From assembly GCA_029204225.1 (NCBI GenBank), contig CM055100.1, positions 21,271,152 to 21,335,151 of the forward strand: a DNA stretch of 64,000 nt, in the 5' to 3' direction. The notes below the pieces were generated by a model that saw only the letters and a program-made list of their open reading frames with translations, did not search any database and was not told the origin of the DNA. The number at the start of each line of letters is the position of its first letter. Position 1 is the stretch's first letter. This document shows positions 22,661 to 33,156 of the stretch, piece by piece. The translations under genes were made by a program, and so were the position numbers. The DNA comes from Diphasiastrum complanatum (taxonomy: Eukaryota; Streptophyta; Lycopodiopsida; Lycopodiales; Lycopodiaceae).

Positions 22661-23256
22661 TTAGGCGGCCAAATGTGCAGGTTTTGCCAGATTTAGAAGA
22701 GATTTGTGGGCGAGTTTGCTTTTGTAGCATTCCAATCAAGTTTCTAGCTAAAAATCTTGTTGATTTATGTGTAGAAATTGGATCTTTGTGATCAAAACAT
22801 CATTTGTATGCATTTCAATTGAAGTAGGGCGAATTCCCTCTGTACTTATCAGAATAAGGAGACAAAATTTGTTTTGGAAAGAGGGAGATGCAAGATCCAA
22901 CAAGATCCTATTAGTTTTCCATTCTAGCATATAGTTTTTTGATTCAATTTCTTGCTTCTTCATGTCAAAAACTTCAAAATTGATGTAACCCTCTGATTTT
23001 CAGTTTGCTGAATGATTCAAGAGTGTATTTCAATCTTAGGAGTGAGGGAAAAGCAAGTATATTGAGGTTTGGTCTTGGTTTGATCAAGAAATCATAAAAC
23101 TAGTGGCTAAAATTGAGGAAAAAGTGAGGAAAAGAGAGAAAAAGTAAGGTTTTAGGTTCCAAATCTTTGTGATTTCTTCTTGTGTTTCATTTGTTGATTC
23201 AAGAGAGTGCTTAGTGCATTGGAACAGGTCAAAGATCAGAGATCAATCATTGCAAC

Positions 23257-26200
23257 ATGGCTACAAATGGAGGCTACATGTTGGAAAGCAATGATAGGCT
23301 TACCTCCCTCAACTATTCTACTTGGAAAGTAAGGATGGAGTCTTTGCTTGAGATGAATGAGTTGATGGATATTGTTGTAGGTGTGGAGGAGAGACCTTTG
23401 GCACCTCAAGAACAATTGAGGTATGACAAGAGGGCAAAGAAAGCCCTTCACATGATCAAGATGAATGTGACAAATGAGCTTATCAAAGAGGTTGGTAAGT
23501 GCACATCATCTAGTGAAGCTTGGGAAGCCTTGAAGAAGGTTTATGAATCCAAGTCTACTTCTAGAGTGTTGACTTTAAGAAGGCAAATCTTTTCTTGTAT
23601 GCAAAAGAAGAGTGAGAGTGGACATGCTTTTGTTTTGAGAGTTAAAGCATTGAATGATGAGTTAGCATGCATTAATGATGGCATAAATAATGAGGAGCTT
23701 GTTCAAGTGATTCTCAATGGCTTGTTGGATGATCATGCTAATCTTGTTCAAAGTTATGCTATCCAAAAATGTTTACCAAGTGTTGGAGACTTGCAAGAGG
23801 TCTTGTTGGCTGAAGAATTCAGGTTGCAAGCAAGAGTGGGAGCATCTTCTACATCTCAAGGAGGAGAAGAGGAGGCAATGTTCTCTAAAGGCAAGTTCAA
23901 GGGCAAAGGTAAAAGCAATTGGTCTAAAGGGCAAGACCAAGGTGAGCACTCTACTTTTGGCAAAAAGAAGGATAGATCTAAGCTAAAATGTTTCTATTGT
24001 GGAGTCAAAGGGCATTTTGCTAGTGATTGTTTTAAGAAAAAGAGGGATCAAGGGGAAAAGCAAACCAATCTAACTATTGATGAGGGTGGGGATGAGCTTC
24101 TTTCAAATGATGCTTTTGTTATGTCATCTTGCTTGTTGGCTAATCATGGAGACATTGATCCTTGGTGGATTGATAGTGGAGCCACTTCTCATATGACATA
24201 TCATAAAGAGTATTTTTCATCTTTAATGGCATTTGATGGTGATAGGAAGGTAATCTATACCGCAAATGATGGTGAGTGTGCAATCAAGGGGATTGGCACA
24301 ATTCCTATTTCACTTTCTACAAATAGGAATATAGAATTGAAAGATGTTTTGCTCATTCCATCCATTACCAAGAACTTACTTAGTGTAAGCCAAATGCTTG
24401 ACAAAGGATTCAAAGTTGAGTTTGATGGTGATGCTTGCTTGATCAAAAAGGGGTGTAGTATCATTGCAAAAGGAAAAAGGCAAGGGAAATTGTTCAAGCT
24501 TGATGCATGTGTTGTTGCTAACCAAGTTGGATGCATGGCAAATGAACAAATGTCAATTCAAGAGGTATGGCATAAAAGGATGGGACATCTCAACTACAAG
24601 GCCTTGGAGGTAATAGCCAAAAAGGAGGTAGTAAGGGGACTTCCCAAGTCTCTTACTTGCTTGAATCATGTTTGTGAAGAATGTGCTTTGTCTAAATCAC
24701 ATAGATTGCCATATACTAGATCTATATCTAGATCTAAGATGCCTTTTTCTCTCTTGCATTCGGATATTCATGGTGTTACTACAATTAGCAATGGAGGTGC
24801 TAAGATGTATGTAACTTTCATTGATGATTTTAGTAGATTTTGTTGGGTTTATCTACTAAAGAGCAAGGATGAGGTGTTTGATGTGTTTGTCAAGTTCAAA
24901 GTTGCTATTGAGACTCAATTTACAACCAAAATCAAATGCTTGAGGAGCGACAATGGTGGTGAATACATTTCTAACAAATTCAAAGCCTTTTGTGATGAGC
25001 ATGGGATCAAGAGGGAGTACACATGTCCAAGAACACCACAACAAAATGGAGTGGCCGAGAGGAAGAATAGAACCTTGTGTGAGAGTGCAAAGGCAATGAG
25101 ATTGAATGCTAATCTTCCTAAACCTTTTTGGAGTGATGCTTTGTTGTGTGCAAATTTCCTTTGCAATAGATGGCCAAGTGTTGTATTGGAAGGAAAAACC
25201 CCTTTTGAAGCTTTGTTTGGTATGAAGCCTAATGTCAAGTTTCTAAGAACTTTTGGATGCATTTGCTACTTCAACATTACTCTTGATGATAGAACTAAGG
25301 AGGATCCATCTTCAAGAAAGGGCATTTTTGTTGGTTATAGTGAAGTAAGCAAAGCATATAGGATTTATGTTCCTTCAATCAAGAAAGTGTTCACAAGTAG
25401 GGATGTCATTTTTGATGAAAATAACATTCCAAAAGTTGTTTCAAGTGATGATGGTGTTGTTGCAACTAATGTGCTTGATGACAATGGAGTTGATGACACA
25501 TTGGATGTGGATGTTGAAGAAGCCTCTTCAAGTCAAATTCCAAGGAGAACTCCAAGGCATAAAGTGAAACCCTCAAGGCTCACTTATGATGGCAAAGGTA
25601 AGCAAGTGGTGGATGGATCCAACTATGCTTTCCTAACTTCTTTTGATGTACCTTCATGTGTAGATGAAGCAAGGCAAAAAGAGGAATGGATCCAAGCAAT
25701 GGATCTTGAGTTTGAAGCACTTATGAAGAACAACACATGGAGATTGGTGGAGCTTCCAAAGGGCAAAAGTGCAATTGGATGCAAATGGATCTTCAAGGTA
25801 AAGACAAATCAAGATGGATCTATCAACAAGTTGAAGGCAAGGTTGGTGGCTAAAGGTTATGCTCAAGAGCATGGCATTGACTATGAGGAAACCTTTGCAC
25901 CCGTGGCAAAGATGGTGAGCATAAGAGTAATCATTTCCCTTGCAACTCTTTATGGATGGGATCTTTGGCAATTAGACATTTCTAATGCTTTCTTGAATGG
26001 TGATCTTGAAGAGGAAGTCTACATGGAGCAACCCGAGAGCTATGTTTCTCATAGCAAGCCTAATCATGTGTGTTTTCTACAAAAAAGTTTGTATGGTCTT
26101 AAGCAAGCACCAAGGAGTTGGTATGCTAGGCTTAACTCTTTTCTACTTTCTCAAAACTTCACTATGAGTGAGTATGATCATTCACTTTACTTTAGAATTA

Positions 26201-27207
26201 GTGCTAATGATGTTACAATCCTTCTAATTTATGTGGATGACATTATTTTAAGTGGAGGGAACAAGGAAGATATAGAAGATATCAAGAAAGCACTAAAAAA
26301 GGAATTTGAAGTGCATGATCTTGGTCTTTTGAGCTATATCTTAGGAATAGAAGTAATTAGAACTTCTCAAATCACTTTTATTTCACAAGAGAAGTATGCT
26401 ATTTCTATTCTCAATAGATTTCATATGGTAGATGCAAATCCTATTGATACACCTATGGAATCACATGTAAAGCTAACTATAAGAGGTAATGAAAGATCCT
26501 TCGAGGACATTACTCTCTATAGGAAGCTAATAGGTTCTCTTATATATCTAACCATCACAAGACCTGATTTATCTTATTGTGTTGGTAGATTAAGCCAATT
26601 CATGCAAGATCCTAGCATAGAACATTGGAAACTAGGAAAGAGGATCTTGAGATACATCTCGGGAACAAAAGATTTTGGCATTGTTTATAGAGGCTCATCA
26701 CCTAACTTATTTGGTTTTTCAGATTCAGATTTTGCAGGAGACCTTATGGATAGAAAATCCATAAATGCACATGCTATTTTCATAGGTGATGGAGCTATCT
26801 CATGGATGTCGAAGAAACAAGCAACTATATCACTTTCTTCTAGTGAGGCCGAGTACAAAGCTTTGACATCATGCACAAAGGAGATGGTGTGGATCAAGAG
26901 GATGATTATGGAGCTTCATTTGCTGGATTTTTCAGAGAGTCCAATCATCTTTTGTGACAACCTTTCAGCCCAAAGTCTAGCAAGCAATCCGGTTTTCCAT
27001 GCAAGGAGCAAACATATCGAGGTGGCTTACCATTTTGTGAGAGAACAAGTGTTGGCAAAAGAGATCAAGCTTGAACATGTCCCATCAAAGGAATGTGTGG
27101 CTGATATCTTTACCAAAGCATTGGGAAAGGACTTATTTTTCAAGCATAGAACAAGTCTTGGTGTACTTTCTAAATCTATGCTAAAACTAGTTGAAGAGGG
27201 AGTGTGA
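23257..27207 (+). CDS. Z Gag-Pol polyprotein (1316 aa)
   Basis: One frame holds the whole copia order. The Gag N-terminus NYSTWKVRMESLL is at residues 19-31, the UBN2 region at about 60-190, and the zinc knuckle CFYCGVKGHFASDC at 245-258. The protease active site is DSG at 306-308. The integrase zinc site is H439, H444, C473, C476, and its catalytic D503, D565, E601 are spaced DD35E. The RT catalytic Asp in LDISNAFLNG is residue 907 and YVDD is 992-995. RNase H (GFSDSDFAGD, SSSEAEYKAL) lies in about 1150-1290. The polyprotein forms particles, copies its RNA and inserts the cDNA. The start is the first ATG in frame, 609 bases past the primer site. The stop codon lies in the first bases of the 3' LTR. 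No lesion was seen. Confidence 0.97.
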   Translation: MATNGGYMLESNDRLTSLNYSTWKVRMESLLEMNELMDIVVGVEERPLAPQEQLRYDKRAKKALHMIKMNVTNELIKEVGKCTSSSEAWEALKKVYESKSTSRVLTLRRQIFSCMQKKSESGHAFVLRVKALNDELACINDGINNEELVQVILNGLLDDHANLVQSYAIQKCLPSVGDLQEVLLAEEFRLQARVGASSTSQGGEEEAMFSKGKFKGKGKSNWSKGQDQGEHSTFGKKKDRSKLKCFYCGVKGHFASDCFKKKRDQGEKQTNLTIDEGGDELLSNDAFVMSSCLLANHGDIDPWWIDSGATSHMTYHKEYFSSLMAFDGDRKVIYTANDGECAIKGIGTIPISLSTNRNIELKDVLLIPSITKNLLSVSQMLDKGFKVEFDGDACLIKKGCSIIAKGKRQGKLFKLDACVVANQVGCMANEQMSIQEVWHKRMGHLNYKALEVIAKKEVVRGLPKSLTCLNHVCEECALSKSHRLPYTRSISRSKMPFSLLHSDIHGVTTISNGGAKMYVTFIDDFSRFCWVYLLKSKDEVFDVFVKFKVAIETQFTTKIKCLRSDNGGEYISNKFKAFCDEHGIKREYTCPRTPQQNGVAERKNRTLCESAKAMRLNANLPKPFWSDALLCANFLCNRWPSVVLEGKTPFEALFGMKPNVKFLRTFGCICYFNITLDDRTKEDPSSRKGIFVGYSEVSKAYRIYVPSIKKVFTSRDVIFDENNIPKVVSSDDGVVATNVLDDNGVDDTLDVDVEEASSSQIPRRTPRHKVKPSRLTYDGKGKQVVDGSNYAFLTSFDVPSCVDEARQKEEWIQAMDLEFEALMKNNTWRLVELPKGKSAIGCKWIFKVKTNQDGSINKLKARLVAKGYAQEHGIDYEETFAPVAKMVSIRVIISLATLYGWDLWQLDISNAFLNGDLEEEVYMEQPESYVSHSKPNHVCFLQKSLYGLKQAPRSWYARLNSFLLSQNFTMSEYDHSLYFRISANDVTILLIYVDDIILSGGNKEDIEDIKKALKKEFEVHDLGLLSYILGIEVIRTSQITFISQEKYAISILNRFHMVDANPIDTPMESHVKLTIRGNERSFEDITLYRKLIGSLIYLTITRPDLSYCVGRLSQFMQDPSIEHWKLGKRILRYISGTKDFGIVYRGSSPNLFGFSDSDFAGDLMDRKSINAHAIFIGDGAISWMSKKQATISLSSSEAEYKALTSCTKEMVWIKRMIMELHLLDFSESPIIFCDNLSAQSLASNPVFHARSKHIEVAYHFVREQVLAKEIKLEHVPSKECVADIFTKALGKDLFFKHRTSLGVLSKSMLKLVEEGV
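27193..27202 (+). promoter_or_regulatory. Z polypurine tract
   Basis: GAAGAGGGAG ends one base before the 3' LTR TG and overlaps the last codons of gag-pol. It is the expected plus-strand primer. Confidence 0.85.
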
Positions 27208-27855
27208 AAAATTGTCAACTAGTAGTATTTTCCTAACTTGAGATTTTGTAGGCCTATGGCCAAATAAAAGTTAGAGATAGGTTCATACATGTATGTAGAG
27301 GCCCAAAGTATGTGTACACTACTTTTGAGGTCACATTAATTAGAGGAGGTCGAGTGTGGAGCTCTTCTATTGGCTCATAATTTGGTGCATTCCTATTTGA
27401 CCAAATTTCTAGGTAGATGGGTGAATCCTATTGGACCCCAATTTTAGCCTATCATAAGACAAGTGGCCAAGAGGCACTATGGCTGCTATAAATAGCCATC
27501 TCCACGAGTATGTACACATCTCATTTTCATTCTATTGAATGAATGTTATGCTCTTTGAAGATCCATCTTCTTCTCTCTCACTTTTTTGTTCATATCTTGC
27601 ATTCTAGCCACTAGAATTGTGATTTCTTTGTTGCTATGGCTTCACACGTGTGAAATGCAGGTTGTAGGCTCTGAAGTACGGACAGGGACAGCAAGTTTCT
27701 GTTTGTGGAAGCTTATGATCAGATTTTGATGTTTAGTTGATGTTTAGTATGCTTAACATCACAATTTCTATCATTTTTTCAATCTAGATGTGCATAACTT
27801 CCATGGCCAAGATCTTTATGAAACTTTAGCATCTTTTGGATCTGAGTTTTTCACA
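27203..27855 (+). repeat. Z 3' LTR (653 bp)
   Basis: Same sequence as the 5' LTR, with an offset of 5,208 bases. TATAAATA is at 27487-27494 and CACACGTGTG at 27643-27652. It is followed by TGAGA (27856-27860). Confidence 0.95.
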
Positions 27856-27860
27856 TGAGA

Positions 27861-28776
27861 AACTAGAGACCATAAGAGATCTCTCTCCATCACTTGCAAT
27901 AGTGTCTTCCTTCTCATTCGTAATGTTGGCTTGCTTGAGTTGATTCTTCTTCTTGAAGCAATTGGTGGCATAATGACCTTTCTTGCCACAGTAAAAGCAC
28001 TTGATCTTCTTCTTCTTGAGCTTGGATGATGAAGCATTAGAGGAATCATCTTCCTCCTCATCTTTGTCTTTGGATTTGACTTTGTCCTTGCTTGAGGATT
28101 GTTGATGTTGGTTCTTGCTCCTCCCTTTGTGCTTATCCTTGGCAAAGGGAGCTTTGCCATCATTATGAGTGAGAGAAAGCTTGTCCATCCTCAAGAGCTT
28201 GTACTCTTGTCTTGATTCTTCCGAAATTAGCACACTTTGGAGAGCCTCCAAACTTGGTAGCTCCTCCTTAATGGCATAGGATTGGACAAGGTTATCAAAT
28301 TCACTTCTCAAGCCATTGAGAATGACTTGAACTAGCTCATTTTGATTGATGAAATCACCAATGCAAGCAAGCTCTCTATGAATATCTTTTACTCTCAAAA
28401 CATAACTAGATGCACTCTCATCACTCTTTTGGCTACTTTGAAAGATTTGATTCCTAAGAGTTAGAAGCCTAGAGGTATTCTTAGCCTCATAGATAGTCTT
28501 GAGACAATCCCAAGCTTCTTTGGCTATTGTACAAGTACCTATCTCCCTCAATATCTCATTAGAGACATTCATCTTAATGTACTGGAGAGCCATCCTAGCT
28601 CTCTTTTTGTATTTTTGAACCTCTTGAAGAACTTGTGGTTCTTCTTCAAGGCCAAGAACTATGTCCATCATGTCTTGAAGGATCAAGATGGACTCCATCC
28701 TCATTTTCCAAATTGAATAATTTGAAGTGGTCAATCTTTCACTTGGTTCCAACAAGGATGAACCCATTGAAGACAT
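27861..28776 (-). pseudogene. Copia Y2 gag
   Basis: The ATG at 28776 opens MSSMGSSLLEPSERLTTSNY, SIWKMRMESILILQDMMDIV and a UBN2 region (ALQYIKMNVSNEILREIGTC, SYVLRVKDIHRELACIGD). A basic stretch and the knuckle CFYCGKKGHYATNC (about 28002-27960) follow. The frame is open through to LMVSSFS, where the Z target site (27856-27860) interrupts it. An upstream in-frame ATG exists at 28878, but the start at 28776 matches the family. The downstream half continues left of Z at 21989. Gag itself looks undamaged apart from the insertion. Confidence 0.88.
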
Positions 28777-29518
28777 TTGAAGTGAAGAAAACTCAAATGA
28801 TGAACAATAAATGTTGCTACACACTCTCAATAGGATCCAATAATTGAGTACTATCTCCTCCTGTGAAAGATCTTGCAACTATTTGTGAATTGATTCTCAC
28901 TAGCTACACAAATCTCTCTAAAACAAGATCTATTTCACATCAAATGATGGAGTATAGGCAAAGTTAGGATCAAATACTCTTAGCACGTGTGAAATACAGT
29001 AAGAAACCAAAATTGACTCAAATACAAGGATATTGCATGAAACAAAATGGCTAAGATCTCAAAACAGTGCCTAGATCACATATGGATGAGATTGGTAAGC
29101 ATTCAACTGTGATTTTGGATCAAACAAGCAATCTCTTGACCAAACCAAATGTGTCCACCCAGGTCTAGGTGCCCTACCTAACCCTCTTCAAAAGCTTATA
29201 ATTTATGATTGGCTCAACCAAATGGAATGAAACTGATTGCATCAGAAACTAGCAAAAATAGCTTCAAAACAAGCTATCAAGCAAGATAAATGGATCAAAC
29301 ATGAGAGAGAACTTTCAAACTGAAATTGGATATTCCTCACACGTGTTTGAGCACCTGATTCCGTACAGTACCAGTTCAGACCCAATCAATGTCCTTTTGA
29401 TCTCTTTTGATCCAAGATTGAACAAGATAGCTAGGAAAATGGGCCTTGACAACTTCTAGCTCAAGATTGATGAAAAATTTTCACTTAGATGGATCAAAAT
29501 GCATGGTAACCTTAGGTA

Positions 29519-29531
29519 GGCTCTAATACCA
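29519..29531 (-). promoter_or_regulatory. Y2 primer-binding site
   Basis: On the minus strand this reads TGGTATTAGAGCC, one transition away from the Met-type site. The leader between it and gag (28777-29518) carries a CCGTACAGTACC phrase next to a CACACGTGT sequence near 29340. Confidence 0.75.
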
Positions 29532-30234
29532 TGTTGAATTTCACACATGTGGATTGTCCACAACATGTACTTGTGATCTCCTAAGTTGTGTAGATGCACC
29601 AAGATCAAGACTAGATTGAGATTCAAGATCAATCTTAGATCCTATGGCAAAAACACACTACTACATGCATTCAATCACTTCCAACTGTCACTCACACGTG
29701 TGGGAAGTATTCAGAAAATAATCTAAGTAAAAACAAGTTGCTCTCCTTGGGTAGAGAGAGAAAAAGCATCATGAGCTCTCGGGTAGAGAGAGAAAGCTAG
29801 AAATCCAATAACTCACAAAATCCAAGAATCACCAAATCAATTAGATCCAAAATGAGGAGTACAATGATACTAGTAGATCCAAGAGCTACCACTATGCTTA
29901 ACTATGATTGGACCATACTTTGTCACCTCTTGATCCTACTGGACCATTGATCCATGCACCTCTTAATTCTATTGGACTATATTCAAGCACACCTCTAAAT
30001 CCTATTGGACTTCTTAGAATTTATCAGACAAAATCATTACACTTGTATGCAGTCTAATTGGCACGTGTTTAGCCTCTTACTCTATTTTGGCTCAATAGTG
30101 GCATTACAAGTGGAAATGCATAATTTGCCATCTTTGCCAAATCTATTCCTATCAACATCCTACACCTAGATGCTTGATGTAAAAAACATAAGACCCCTAT
30201 ATCTAACATAGATAATCTTTTTCAATTCTTCACA
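29532..30234 (-). repeat. Y2 5' LTR (703 bp)
   Basis: On the minus strand it starts TGTGAAGAATTG at 30234 and ends at 29532 next to the primer site. It carries CACACGTGTG (29693-29702) and an array of CCAAT-containing units (about 29895-30010). The right edge cuts directly into X1 coding sequence, so Y2 inserted into X1. The partner 3' LTR is not present. Confidence 0.88.
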
Positions 30235-31610
30235 CCTTTGCAACCATAGATTCCATGGCTTTATAGTTGGGGTGGCCCAACCTTTTGTGCCACAATTCCA
30301 CCTTTGATAACTCTACCTTTGCCAAGTTAACACTCTCCACTGTAACATTAGCATCAAGCTTAAACAATCTACCTTGCTTAAAGGCTTTGGCTATACAATC
30401 ATCATTTCTAAGGATGGAACAAACTCCATGCTTAAATTGTACATCAAGGCCATTATCCATTAACTGGCCAACACAAAGCAAATTCTTGGTTAACTTAGAA
30501 ACATAAAGAACATTATCAAGATTCATGCTTTTGGATGATCCAACATACAAGGAATTGTTCCTATTCCACTTATCTTACATTCTTGACTACTTGCAGTATA
30601 GATTGATCTATGTAAATCATTGTAAGAAAGTAAAGTGGAGAATATGTCCTTTTGATATGTCATGTGGGAACAAGCCCCACTATCAATCCACCAAGAATCA
30701 TTGGTGTTGCTCTTGGATGATGGTGGTTTGATGGAAACCATCAAGGATGACTCTTCATCATCCTCCTCCTCTTGATGTGCAATGTTGCTTTGTTTGCTCT
30801 CTTGTGCCTTCTTCTTCTTGAGACATTTTGATGCAAAATGTCCTTTATTTCCACAGAAAAAACATTTGTACTTGGACTTGTCTTTGATCTTGCCCTTTGA
30901 GCTTGAAGCCTCATCCTCCTCCTTGGTCTCCTTGAAGTGCTTCTTCTTGCCATTGGTATTCTTCTTGCCTTTGAATGAGAAATTAGCTTTCTCATCACCA
31001 TCCTGCAGAGAAATAGCATTCATTCTTGCATTGGTATGCATCATCCTACACCTTCAGCCACTAATACACTGTGTAGCTTCTCTATAGTGGGCAAAGTGTC
31101 TTGGATTGCAAATATTTGGACCAAATTAGTGAAGTCACTCCCTAGACCATTGAGGACAATCTGAACAAGCTCACTTTTATGAATCTTCTTTCCAATGGAA
31201 GCTAACTCCCTATTGAGAGACTTGATTCTTAGCACATAAACCTGTGCACTCTCATCACTTCTCTTCATGCTTTGTAGAATCTGATTCCTAAGCATGAGAA
31301 CCCTTGAAGTGTTACTAGACTCATAGATTGATCTTAGAGATTCCCAAGCCTCTTTAGCACTAGTACAAGCTGATACCTCTCTCAATAAATCATTGCTTAC
31401 ATTCATCTTCACATAGTGAAGTGCAAGCCTAGGTCTTCTTTTGTACTTAGCTAACTCCTTTGCACCTAGAGGTTCATCTTCCTCATCAATCAGAAACTCG
31501 TAGAGATCCTGGAGCACCATGAGTGACTCCATCCTCACTTTTCAAATAGCATAATTAGTAGAATTTAACCTCTCACTAGCTTCTAGAAGGTATGCTCCAG
31601 TAGATCCCAT
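30235..31610 (-). pseudogene. Copia X1 gag-protease-preintegrase
   Basis: Gag starts at 31610 (MGSTGAYLLEASERL, NSTNYAI). The next codon, Trp in X3, is TGA. Then come KVRMESLMVLQDLYEFLIDE, a UBN2 region (ALHYVKMNVSNDLLREVSAC), a frame break near 31041, the zinc knuckle CFFCGNKGHFASKC (about 30870-30828) and protease DSWWIDSGACSHMTYQKD (about 30700-30645). A second break near 30530 is followed by NLLCVGQLMDNGLD and GAG-pre-integrase VELWHKRLGHPNYKAM. It ends at 30235 at the Y2 LTR edge; the integrase-RT half is not found. Confidence 0.85.
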
Positions 31611-32140
31611 CTTACTAGTAAGATTCTACACACAAGATATAGATTTGTTTGAACCTGAAACTCACAAAGGATTCTAGCTTGTAGTGTTTCACTCAAATAT
31701 TGACTTCTAATCCAACAGATGGACTTTAATCATAGTTCTATCACTCCCTCACAGAGCTGGAATGATAATAAGATGAAGTGAAAACTACTCTCAAGCAAAT
31801 CTTGCCAATCTTGGCTAGTTTTGGACAAAAACTGACTCTATCTCTCTCATTCACTTTGATGTACTTTCAAGACCTAGTTTCCACTTTAATAAGGTCTGAA
31901 ATCAGCCTAGATTAATTAATTTTCATGAAACAAATTCAAAACTGACTAATGGCAAGTGATCCTTATCCTAGGATTTGCACCAAAAATTACATCAAATTGA
32001 CACCAGATGAAAATACAGTGATCTAATGAATATGGGGTTTTAAATGCTGGTTCAGATGGCCTCACCAAAGTACTAGCTTTTTGCACCAAAACCTGCTAAA
32101 GCTTGATTAGTTTCAGACACTGATCAATAGCCTTGTACTT

Positions 32141-32832
32141 GGATCTGATACCATATTTAAGGACCATAAATGGATCTTTGAATGATCCACAAGGTTGATT
32201 GTGTGCTTGTTAAAAAATCTATCAGATACTAGTCATCAGAAAACAAGATCTAGTTTAGCAGCTTGATAGAAAACAAGTAGAGACAATAAGAGCATTGATC
32301 AATAACTATAATCCAACTCCACATGTGTGGAAATAAGGCTATAGCACAGCCTGTAGACGGTGTTTATAATGTGCCAAATCTAGGTTTCATTGGAATCAAA
32401 AGCAATCACCATACAATGAGAGAAAACTCGAGTTTCTCCTTGAGGCTCCAAAAAGTATCTATCTCCTCACTATGGAGAATGAGAATACATAGTAAAAGAC
32501 ACTTCCTTTGCTAAGTTAGGTGAAAATCCAGCATGTAATAAGGAATTAGACTCCACTTTCTTGCCCTAATGTGAAAACCCTAGCCTAGATCCAAGAGTCA
32601 TGATTGGTAGGTGCAACGATAGGTACAAATCTCATCATAAATCATGGTCTAGATCCTACAAAGTAGGAATCACTACCAAATGGACATAACCACTTCTCTT
32701 GACTCATGGTAACCTACTTTAGGTTTGAATGTACAAGTGGCACTTTGGCCATTCAAGTAACCAACAAACAATATTGACAAAATGTGCAATATTCTACATG
32801 GCTAGATTTGCCAATGTAGGCAATTTTTCATA
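32141..32832 (-). repeat. X1 primer site and 5' LTR
   Basis: The primer site is 32153-32141 (TGGTATCAGATCC on the minus strand). The LTR spans 32154-32832 (679 bp). Both tips have lost the canonical TG/CA by G-to-A or C-to-T changes. CCAGCATGTAATAAGG (about 32527) and CACATGTGTGG (about 32320) mark it as X family. The leader to gag is 31611-32140. Confidence 0.82.
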
Positions 32833-33156
32833 GTCACCACCCAATACCTCAATCAAACCCATATTCGCTTCAAACTTCACTGGCATAAGTGTCTTTGGGT
32901 AACTTCCCATCTGATCCGATTATAGGCACCAAATATGAGTATCCTTCAACAACTGTCTTTGATGGTTTACTCTCCCATATTTTTGTCTTCTCTCAAAGAA
33001 GTAGTGACGTTTCAAGCTTGTTATCTCAATGCATGTACAACTACCATGTGGTGGCTTTTACTTTTCTTTATATATCATATCTCCGGATTTTTTCAACTGT
33101 TTGCTCAATTGTGTCTTATCCATTGGGTAATGGAGTCACTCCCCACCCCTATAACC
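32833..33156. other. Boundary region between X1 and gypsy G
   Basis: No confident feature. It may be decayed RNase H/integrase of the reverse gypsy element, but I could not recognise motifs. Confidence 0.25.

Larger units (their letters stand above)
21995..27855 (+). mobile_element. Intact Ty1/copia element Z
   Basis: A complete 5,861 bp element: 653 bp LTR, Met-type primer site, leader of about 600 bp, one uninterrupted gag-pol frame, purine tract and 653 bp LTR, flanked by TGAGA. All catalytic motifs are present. With indistinguishable LTRs and an open frame it is the youngest insertion in the window and may still be active. It landed within the gag-protease boundary of Y2. Lineage within copia was not assigned. 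Confidence 0.95.

Noticed and set aside
24255-26897. Several 60-115 codon frames antisense to Z gag-pol
   Set aside because: They are shadows of a strongly coding frame on the other strand, with no motifs or own start context.
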